DNA from: Poronia punctata
Lineage: Eukaryota > Ascomycota > Sordariomycetes > Xylariales > Xylariaceae
Length of the DNA stretch: 39,238 nucleotides
Direction: 5' to 3'
Assembly: GCA_022579005.1 (NCBI GenBank)
Contig: MU401753.1
Location: 1 to 39,238 of the forward strand
Shown: positions 1-8,632 of the stretch, one piece after another
How the letters are laid out: each line of letters opens with the position of its first letter
Position numbering within the stretch: position 1 is the stretch's first letter
The notes under the pieces: generated by a model
What the model was told of the DNA's origin: nothing
The model's database searches: none
What the model saw: the letters and a program-made list of their open reading frames with translations, nothing else
Position numbers and translations under genes: made by a program

Positions 1-1000
1 TAAAATTTATTAAGCTACTTTTATATAAAAAAACTGCTACTTATTAAAAAGTTTATTATTATTAACATAAAATTAAATTAATTATATATGCTATAATTAT
101 TATTAAACTAAATATTGCTTTTATTATATTATAGCTTTTATAATTTAATAATAACTTTTTTTTTGCTTACTATATTATTGCTAACTAAGTATTAAATTAT
201 TTTTAAGTAAATTAACGCTTTACTTTATAGTTTAAAAATAAAAATAAGCTTAAAGTAGCTAGTAATTTATTATTTACTAATAATATTATTAATTAAAAAA
301 GCTTATAAGCATATATAATGCTTTTTTTTAATAAACTTATTAGTTAAAAAGTAAATAAATAAAATATTATTACTACTTTTATAACTAAAGCTAAGCTTTT
401 TGCATTAGTTTAAGCTATAAAAAAAGCTATATTTATTAGCTAGCTTATTAATAAGCTTAGTATTAATTTAATATAAAAGCATATTATTATTTAATATAAT
501 AACTAGTAAACTATTAATTTAATAAATAAAAATATTATAATATTTAAAATAAAATTATAGTACGTTAATATATATAATTATTAGTTATATTAAAAAGTAA
601 TTAATAAAACGCTTTAAGTAGTTTATATATTAATAAATTTAATAATAATAAATAGTTTTATAAAGTTTTTAATATAAAATAAGTAAGTAAGCTTTTTATA
701 ATAAATTAATTTAGTTAATATTAAAGCTATTTAAACTAAAATTAACTAGCTTATTATTATAAAAGTATAAAAAAACTAAGAAAATAAATTAAAATAATTT
801 AAAATATTATAACTATTATTATAAAAGCTATAATACTATAAAATAAAAGTATTATTTATAGCTATAAAATAAACTAGTTTATTAGCTTATTTTAAAAAAA
901 TATATTAAATTTAATAAGTTATAAAATAATAAAAATTAATATAATGCTTATATAGTAAAAGTTATATAGCTATAATAAAAACTACTATAAAAAAAAAGTC
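1..1000. other. AT-rich, RIP-like block (left)
   Basis: The stretch is almost entirely A and T, with residual C found only after A or G (mostly as GCT, ACT and a few ACG, GCA, ACA). I saw no TC, GA, CC or GG dinucleotide before about position 995. Stop codons TAA and TAG are dense in all frames and no gene is possible. Such composition is known from repeat-induced point mutation (RIP) of transposon DNA in ascomycetes. That this block is RIP-mutated repeat DNA is inference, since the original element cannot be recognised. The block is cut by the left window edge. Confidence 0.8.
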
Positions 1001-1900
1001 CTTTTATAAAGGGTCTTTTCTTACCTATTTAATATGTATAAATTTTGCAAAAAAAAAAAGTTTTACTTCCTTATGCGTACATTAATTAATATATACAATT
1101 TAGCTATTCTACTAGTTCTAACACCTATTTACCTATAGGTCCTTTAGCATTTAGCTGTAGGTACCTATAGGTCCATTTACTTACTAGGTCCTCCCTTAAT
1201 AGGTCGGGTCCGGGCAACCCTATATAGGTCTCTTAAACTTATTAATTATAGAGGTGTAGGTTGTACATCCTATGTAATAGATAATAGAGACGATACTTGG
1301 ACAAAAGACATACGTTGTAATTGTTGGACAAAAACACGTTCGAAAAAACAGCTAAGAAATAATAGCTATATTATTTCCTTACAGGCGCGTAATACAAGCT
1401 TGACAAGCACAGTCTAGATTACCTACGTTAGCCTAGATCACTTAACTTGGTCTATACGCGACGGGAACGCGTTTATACATTCAAACCCCGCTACCTACCC
1501 CACTACCCCGCATTCTTCTCACGGCAATGTAGAGTACGTGGATCACCCCACCTTCCTAGGCAGACATCAACAAGTCCAACTGTAAATAAGGGAAATCAAT
1601 GAGGACGCAGAGTATACGCTGTCATTTCTCTGGGCATAGAAAACAATAAAAAAGACCAAGAGGCTTTTTATCCTCAACTATAACCCTAACCTTAGCACCT
1701 CAAGTAGGTAGGTATTATATACCATACCACAATAGGCAGGCATATAAAAAGAAAGGTACCTATACCAAGAAAGAAAACCACCTATGTAGGAGGATCCAAT
1801 CTCTAAATTACCTAACCTAGCATCATCAATAGCCAGACCTTTCTTCCAACTACCCGAGACCGTAAAGACCGAGTTAGTTTGGAGTTCGTCTAGCGACGCG
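1001..1900. other. Transition zone from AT block to GC-balanced DNA
   Basis: G+C rises steadily through this stretch. Around 1125-1200 there are several TACCTATAGGTCC and TAGGTACC-type motifs resembling, in mirrored position, the GGTACC series at the edge of the right-hand AT block. No reading frame longer than a few dozen codons shows any family resemblance, and I see no gene here. TAGGTAGGTA runs (for example near 1706) belong to a short microsatellite motif that recurs in the intergenic DNA of the window. Confidence 0.5.
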
Positions 1901-3700
1901 GTACCTAGAAAACCTCCCCACTAGATAGACTAGGTGGATGGCCGCCGGCAGGTTGCAAGAAATATATGCGGGACCCATAACGGCAGTTCAGACGGGGCGG
2001 GCCCCCTTAGCGCCTTTGAAAATAACTACCGGGCCGCAAAACGGTAACCTCTCGATAGTATACGGAAAAGGTATTATAGGTAGGCGAGCGACGATGACGA
2101 CTTGCCCGTACCTCCCTTTTGCCTAGACCCATGGCAGCCGACGACCAGTTGGCCAAATACCCGCTCGGTGTCGTCTTAGTCCTCGTCGTAGTACCATACC
2201 GCAGGGTAACCCTCTCCTTGCATTTGGTCGTCTTGTATTAATCCGAGACAGGGTAATGAATCAACGTTGATAGAGTCGCGACAGGATCTCGTCGGTCTGT
2301 TGCCTAGCTCTCGCCACATGCATGGCCTCGATATGAGCACCATCTTTAGACGACGCCATGGGAGGATGATGCGGGTCCTTTTTATAACTCGAGAGGCGAT
2401 ACGCCTCGAGGCTTCGGGGGTCGGTGGAATGACTGGTAGGCGGGTGAGTGGTATAGTGATGCTCTGAGCGAGCCGAGCTTTGGCTGACGAAAAGGACAGC
2501 GTTAGCTACATCTACCTAGTCCAGGCAACGACGTGTACATGATCAACCTTGAAGCTATGGTACCGCACGAACGACTCACCCGTGATACGCAGTTTTGTTA
2601 GACGTAGGCATATTTCTATAGATTAGTCGTTCGGGCTCCCTTGAGTTAATATGAGCCGTATTTGAAATAGTCTAGGATCAAATTACACCAATATTGTGCA
2701 GGTGGAATTGATATCACAAGGTGTTAGAAGCAACAGGAAATATCCTTTAGAAATAAACGAGCGCAGACAAGGGGACGACGCCTACTTGGAGCAAAGGTAC
2801 AGCGACGGTATTCAAATAAATGGCTGCCTAATCTCCGAGGGCACTAACTTGCCTTGTGCGGTACTGTAAATTCTGGACCTGGATGCCTTGAAAGTCGGGA
2901 CACGCGCAACGATACAGCAAAGTATCGTTTGCCTCCTCGGTCTTATGCCCGAGTGCGGTCAGGCTAACAGACTCGACTTTCGAAAAACCACATGCATGCA
3001 TGTGGGGACCGAGGACGAGAAACCTCTTCCCGCATGTCCGTCTACTTGTTAGATCTCAACATGAAAGAGCACACCTCCTCATAGAGCGCACGTACCACTC
3101 AATACAGCTTTATAAGAAATGGCCAAGTTAGCAGAGAGGGTTTCTTGGACGACGACGACGATAAGTCGAGCAGGCCACAATGAAGTAAAGGGTAAGTTTC
3201 CAAGGCTTCACTTGACAAATAAATGAGGGTTTCTGGTGAAGGTACTCCTTGATCGGGATAGTACATCCAGGAGGGCCGAAGACCTGGGAAGAAGTGCAAT
3301 ACAGATACCGACCAAGGGTAGATACTCTGGGCACTAGGTTAGGGTCAAGTCGTCCGCGAACCATCCCGGGAATCCTCGTAGCAAGTCCGTGTGGTACCGT
3401 TCCGGCCGCCTACTATACCTTTTGCGGTTTCCATTTGCTCACGCTCGACGACTCGGGGCCATCTTTGTTCATCTTTCATTTGTTGTAGGTACTCTTCCTG
3501 AACGCGGGGGATGTAACCGGAGGGAGCCTAACCGGAGGAAAAGCCTGGTCGCTAACTCCATGTAACTTCAGAGCCCGGTTCCAGCATACGTAGAATACCC
3601 GTCCGTAAGCGTCAACCGTTTATCTTCGTATTCGAGTTTGTGGTTCGCGAACGAGTTTTTGACCGAAAAGCCACCTATGGGGTAGGGATAAAAGCGTCGA
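1900..3700 (-). pseudogene. Possible decayed coding relic, unidentified
   Basis: No intact gene is visible, but several minus-strand stretches read like broken coding sequence rather than random DNA. About 2270-2450 gives an open, charged segment ending in RARQQTDEILSRLYQR followed by a stop. About 3375-3510 gives a segment containing EEYLQQMKDEQRWPRVVERE. The segments lie in different frames with stops between them, and I recognise no reverse transcriptase, integrase, transposase or other domain. The position beside an AT-rich block makes a degraded mobile element the most natural guess, but this is inference. It could also be ordinary intergenic DNA with chance open frames. Confidence 0.25.
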
Positions 3701-5262
3701 GGTTCGATAGACATCATACCTCATCTGCCGTTCTCTTTGCCGGTAAAAAGGCAAGGTAACAGGAGAGCCTATCATCGCTCATAGGAAGAAGGTCATCCGG
3801 CCAGCCCCTGCGTTGTCTGCCAGCGTGATTCGCTAGCGAACTGGCTGAATGCCCTCCAGTTTCGGTGACATGAGCTGCACCAGCCAATCATATGCAGCCA
3901 CGCTCTCGGGCGGTGCGGGTCAGGCAACACTGATGAGGCATAGAGAATAACCGATACAAATCTCGAGTCTTTTGGGGGCTTCCGCGCGACCTCGACGATC
4001 ATGGACAAAAGTCCTGGGTTTCCGTTCGTTTCCGTTGCAATTCCCGAAAGACATGATGGTCCTAACGAGGGGTGATGCCAAGATGCGGCACGGCTTATCA
4101 AAAGATGATCGGAATCGGGGACAGTCGGAAACACGTTTTGCCGGGACCATGTCGCTCCAATCTCACCCGAGGCCTGGGGCCAGCCTCGGGTTTTTGGTCG
4201 AGGTTCGGTTTTGGGGGCCAGAAAACGTTGTGGAACTAGTTGGCTGACTGGTGCCAAGAAACCATCCGTATGCAGATGCCATGTTTGACCGGCCCACGTA
4301 TGTCATGGTCCTAGGAGATGAAATGGAGAGAAAGTAAGAAAAGGAGAGAAAAGGAAAGACAGCTTTATTATGAAGAACGGGATGACACTTGAAGATACTT
4401 TCTTCCGAATGGATTCAAACCCAGGAGAGTGTCAACTGGTATGTGAACAGGTTGAAAAGAAGAGGGATAAGAAACATTGAGGATACGGTGCTTGCTCACG
4501 ATTGGGCTCACCATATGGCTGGTGGTTGGTAGAGTATTTCAGAGCCAACACGGAGAAAAGGGGACACGAGGAGTCATGGTAGGGCAGGTAGAGAAGGAGC
4601 TGGGCAGTCTTTTATAATGAGTATGGGAACTTGGGAAGCATGGCGCGACCCACCCCAACCCTCAGACCGAGCAGAAAACTGCAAGTGCCCGACCGCGATT
4701 ACTTGTTCTCCGGTTATGATTGTGTACAAGCGCCTACCCTTCATTCCTGTTGATTTTGAGTGTAGGGCTTAACTTTGTGTTCTAGAAAAAGTTCCATACA
4801 TCCATGCATGATGCGACTAGAGGTTAGGTAGTATTATTGTTGGCTGATTCTGGTGCGCCTGTGGCTCTGCCTGTACGGTTGCACTGTAGCCAAGCTGTTG
4901 TGTCGCCTATATCTGCCAAGGCTCAAGGATAACAAGATAAGGTACGTACGTGTAGATAAGTACTCTCCCAGTCACCAATTAGAAGATTGGAAACTTCCTT
5001 CTTCCCCACCTAGAAGTCAACACCTACTCCCTCCTCCACTTCGTCTGAGCTGGGTAATTGGCAGATGAGATGGGAGACTGTGCACGAGCAACCAAAGAAA
5101 GCTTTCTCAGGTCCCTCCAACAAAATTTACTTATTGCGTGGGATAAGGTACCTGCGAGTAGTAAGGTACACTACATCCCGTCCAGTTGTAATATATTTCG
5201 GTATGATCAACTGACCCGAGGTTACAGTCCTATGCCTTCTTTGACATGGTCATAGTTTAAGC
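3700..5262. other. Intergenic DNA downstream of the P450 gene
   Basis: I see no supportable gene. Open frames of up to 154 codons occur on both strands around 3790-4260, overlap each other, and show no domain, signal peptide or membrane segment. A near-perfect GC-rich hairpin lies at 4165-4191. Purine-rich DNA (GAGAAAGG-type) covers about 4320-4365. The 3' untranslated region of the P450 gene should fall in the right-hand end of this stretch. Confidence 0.5.
4165..4191. repeat. GC-rich near-perfect inverted repeat (hairpin)
   Basis: ACCCGAGG followed by CCTGG pairs with CCAG-CCTCGGGT, with one bulged C and only about two unpaired central bases. A run of T follows at once. In bacteria this would look like an intrinsic terminator, but the surrounding DNA is fungal and no transcript ends here that I can tie it to. 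Function unknown. Confidence 0.5.
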
Positions 5263-7095
5263 TTACCACCCTTCCACAAGAGAGACCTTCACACGCATAC
5301 CTCCAACGGGTCGATTCGTCGCTCCTCTCCTCAACGGGATCTTCTTCTCGTCCCTCTGTGATTCATCTGCCAGTGAGAATTCAAACCTACCAAAGAGCAC
5401 GGCAACCAAGATGGCCAGCTCGGCTTTGGCAAACGACTGGCCTATACAGCTCCTGGGACCATGCAGGAAAGTCAAGGTTGCATAGTTGCTTCTACCCCCA
5501 GCTTTACTACTGCTTGACTTTCCACTGCCTGTTGTTGCTTTTCCGTCATCCTCCAACGGGTCGGGCTCCGTGTGCCCCGTTCGTCTTGGCTGCGAGAGGT
5601 ACCTCTCGGGGTCGAACACGTCTGCGTCCCCGCCCCATAGCGCGACATTGCGGTTGATAGCTCGAGGACAGAGCACAATGGCCGTTCCAGCCGGCACCAT
5701 GACACCGTTTATAGCCGTGTCTACGTCTGCCTTTCGGTATGTTATCGGCACGGGCGAGAAGTACCGCAGCACCTCGAGACAAACCGCCTGAAGGTAAGGC
5801 ATCTGGTTGTCGATGATCGTGGCCAGGTCTTTCATATCGTCAGTATCTGCTGAGTCAGGGCTGGGAAGATGAGCGCGGATCTCCTCGCGCAACCGCTTCT
5901 GCATCTCGGGGTTCTTGCTGAGGACATATACCGCCCATGTCAAAGCCGTTGCCGTAGTCTCGTGTCCGGCCGCCAGGAAGGTGACGAGCTGTTCGATAAG
6001 CTCGTCCTCGGTGAAGCCACCGTATGACAGAGCCACAGTCAGTATATCCTTGTCCCTAACGTCGGCCATCTCGTTGTCCAGGTCCTCCTTTTTCTTGCGG
6101 AGGATCTGTCTACACGTGTCCCGAAGTGTCTTGGCCGCCCGTCCAAGCTGCCATTGCCTTGGAAGAGGGACGTATTCGAAAAGCCAGCCAGGCAAGACCC
6201 ATCTGCGAAGCGCAAACAGTACAAGGTCTTGTTTCGTCGGGGTGAACAAGGTCTCGTACACTTTCAGAACTGTGGTATAGTTGCTTTCCTGATTCCGGAC
6301 AGCCTCGTTATCCTGTCCTATTCCGGCGACGAAAATAATGTCCAAAGTCGTCTTGCTCGCCCAGGAATGAATATTTGTTACCAACGGCTGCTGGCTCTTG
6401 GTCTGCGACGCCGCCGTAGCCACTTTCTCGGTCAAAGTCGCAAGGGACTGACAGGAGACCTCCCACAGCAGCCCGTGCAGTTCTTTAATATGTCTGTATG
6501 CGAAAGCTGGCAACAAGGTTCTCCTTTGTAGCTTATGCTGCTCGCCTTCGGCCAACAAAATGCCCGATCCGCCAAAGGCCTTCAATGTCGTTACAATTTC
6601 CTCTGGCTTTTTAAACTGGTAGGCTTTTGTCGTCAAGACTTCGGCCATGGCTTCGGGAGACACCACGATAAGCCTCTCCGTGTTGAGGAGGGATCGGTAT
6701 CGGATCATGCCATAGCCCCGGTCAGGAATTTTATTTACCCTGCAACATTCCACCTCCCGTTAGCAAACTCTTGTCTACCAAACCAAGGAGAATAAACGAG
6801 GGAAACTGCACCAGTCACATTGCGGCACCCCCCTCGATTCATAAAGAAGTCGAAGCGATTCCCGACTCCACCAAGCACCACCATCCACGGTTGGGATATG
6901 TCTCAAAGGTGACAGTAGGTTCGGATATATCATATACCGATAAACAGCCCATAACAACAGACATAGCGGATAAACCTTGCAAAGCGTCGTGATATATCCA
7001 GTTTGACTCTGACTCTGACTCTGACTCTGACTCTGACTCAATGGATAAGATAGCAAAGCAGAGAAGGCCAAGACGGGAAACGACTTTTTCGACAT
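5263..7095 (-). CDS. Cytochrome P450 monooxygenase, membrane-anchored
   Basis: Haem-thiolate monooxygenase, expected on the ER membrane and fed electrons by a P450 reductase; the substrate cannot be told from sequence. Two exons fit: 7095-6812 and 6739-5263, joined across a 72-nt intron (6740-6811) with a GTGCAG donor, a TGCTAAC branch site and a GCAG acceptor. They restore W-VNKIPDRG and give 586 aa, a little longer than usual. The N-terminus has a Ser-Gln repeat (about residues 20-31), then a hydrophobic anchor (about 35-55). Seen motifs: I-helix AGHETT (352-357), ExxR as EVLR (417-420), DPERY (about 471-475), and haem loop FLHGPRSCIG with the Cys ligand at about 526. A Ser/Gly/Lys-rich insertion of about 35 residues separates DPERY from the haem loop. 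The start ATG has A at -3. No biosynthetic backbone gene lies nearby, so a housekeeping or detoxifying role is as likely as secondary metabolism. Family membership is certain, function open. Confidence 0.93.
7005..7040. repeat. GACTCT hexanucleotide microsatellite inside the P450 first exon
   Basis: Five exact GACTCT units followed by GACTCA. On the minus strand they read as GAGTCA-type codons and encode a Ser-Gln dipeptide tract just before the membrane anchor of the P450. The six-base unit keeps the reading frame whatever the copy number, so alleles should differ in length without breaking the gene. Confidence 0.85.
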
Positions 7096-7712
7096 GTTTT
7101 GGCAGTCAGTGAGATTGAAAAAAAGATGGACAAATTAACTAACTTGACTTCTAACTCGATATATAATAAATAGTACTTCACGACAATACGTCCCTACATG
7201 TAGGTATGCATGTACACCTCTTTCCAACTCATTCACTCAGTGATTCATAGATACATGAATCAGAAAACAAATCAAACCAAAGCCCCGGAGTTATGTTTAA
7301 CGAGTCCGAAAGATCCGAAACCGAGCTACCTACTTTACCTACCTTTCCTTCCTTTCCTTTCTTTCTTTCACAGTAAAAGTATCTAGCAAAGTAACCGAGG
7401 CTATTTACACGTATACTAAGCTTACCTACCTACCTTGACCTTTATCAGCCACATCCAACATACGAGAATATCTACTTACCCCCTTCATCTCTTCTTACAC
7501 TTTTTTTTATTTCCCTTCTTCCATGTTATATACACTATAGAAAGACAGTTCCAGTCCGCAGTCAAGTTTCCTAGAGAACATTATCCCAAGAAAATAAAAT
7601 AAAAAATTCTCTAAACTCCCTAGGTTAGTTAGTACACATGAATAAGTAATAATAATGTTTCAAAAGCAACCTCCATCCCCCCCCCCCCCAACCAGAATCA
7701 AGCAGGGCGGGG

Positions 7713-7742
7713 GATGTGATGTGATGTGATGTGATGTGATGT
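7713..7742. repeat. GATGT pentanucleotide microsatellite, 6 copies
   Basis: Six perfect tandem copies of GATGT directly follow a G-rich stretch and a poly-C run a little further left. Non-coding; likely length-variable. Confidence 0.9.
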
Positions 7743-8449
7743 AGGTATGCATTTTCCCCGCATTGACATCCAGCTGTCTCTCTCTCGTAAAATTGTATGT
7801 AGGTTAGGCAAAGGTAGGTAGTTTATCCCCATCTCCCTCAGCTTGTTTCCCCCTCTCTTCCTCCAAAATTGAATCTGACATCCCCAATCACACCACTTTG
7901 TGTTTTTGTCAATACTTCGCTTTCGCTTTCGATTACATATATTATGTAATCTTACTACGAGTAGGCACATTAAAATTCATGTACAAGACCACATCCATCA
8001 CCACCACGCCTCCAAGGTCTCCTCATCGTACATACTACACCCCAACATAACCAACACACTGTTCATACTGCTATCCCAATCAAATCACAAAGACGGGCGA
8101 AAAGATCGAGTAGAGTTATATATAACTCCAAATTAAGAGTAAAGAATTATAAGGTATCTGGTCTACATCGTCGACTAATTACAAATTAAGAACTAGCTAG
8201 CCATCAGGCTGTGTGTTACTTGTATGTTCCCAGTTTATTTCCATCTTCCCATCTTCCCATCATGCGCCAAGGGGAGAAATACGAAATGGGTAGTAATTAT
8301 AAGGAATCGGTAGGGTATGGGACATGTTAAAACTGAAACTGAAACACAAAGTCAAAAGTGGAAATCAAAATATGACAAAACCAGTTACGGTCAGTCAAGC
8401 CGATGAAAAAGAAAAACGAAAGTTGAACCATAACTGGGCGTTGGCCAAC

Positions 8450-8455
8450 TTTATT
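8450..8455 (-). promoter_or_regulatory. Possible polyadenylation signal of the H+-ATPase gene
   Basis: An AATAAA hexamer on the minus strand about 92 nt beyond the ATPase stop codon, a plausible distance for fungal 3' end formation. Fungal signals are loose, so this is only a candidate. Confidence 0.3.
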
Positions 8456-8546
8456 CTTCCCGTCACCCACGAGAAGGCAAGGTGGAGGGGGTTGGGGTAG
8501 ACTATCGTAGGTAACTCGTACGAGTACGAGTAGGTAAGTACCTAGA

Positions 8547-8632
8547 CTAGAGATTATCCTCCTCTTCAACAGCAGTCTTCTCCACAATAAAATACCTATC
8601 ACGGTTTGTTTTCGGATCGAGTTCATGTTCAA
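8547..8632 (-). other. C-terminal exon 7 of the H+-ATPase
   Basis: Beyond NKLA at the end of exon 6 the frame runs into intron, but a GTAAGT donor at 8701 and a CAG acceptor at 8633-8635 (intron 8633-8701, 69 nt, with a GCTGAC branch-like site) join [16 protein letters not shown] and end in a TAG. The total coding length then becomes exactly 3120 nt. In plasma-membrane H+-ATPases the C-terminal tail is the autoinhibitory, phosphorylated region, so this short exon matters for regulation. It is too short to appear in a simple open-frame search. Confidence 0.85.

Larger units (their letters stand above)
7096..8546. other. Intergenic DNA between P450 and H+-ATPase genes
   Basis: This holds the P450 promoter (right of 7095) and the H+-ATPase 3' end (left of 8547). 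I see no gene. It carries pyrimidine-rich runs (7330-7375, 7500-7520), a poly-C run (about 7677-7689), a GATGT pentamer repeat (7713-7742), TACCTACC-type runs (7325-7440), and an ACTCGTACGAGTACGAGTAG cluster (8514-8533). Confidence 0.6.

Noticed and set aside
1683..1697. TAACCCTAACC, telomere-like repeat
   Set aside because: Fewer than two full CCCTAA units with no extension; consistent with chance, not a chromosome end or interstitial telomere array.
4165..4200. Hairpin plus T run as a bacterial-type terminator
   Set aside because: The window is fungal with spliced nuclear genes, so the bacterial terminator model does not apply.
3793..4257. Open frame of 154 codons on the minus strand
   Set aside because: It overlaps long frames on the other strand, has no domain, membrane segment or signal peptide, and no recognisable splice or start context. 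Chance frame in GC-balanced DNA.
8327..8632. 101-codon minus-strand frame near the end of the H+-ATPase
   Set aside because: It is a shifted reading of the pump's last exon and 3' untranslated region. The spliced frame ending at 8547 matches the family and gives exact phase.
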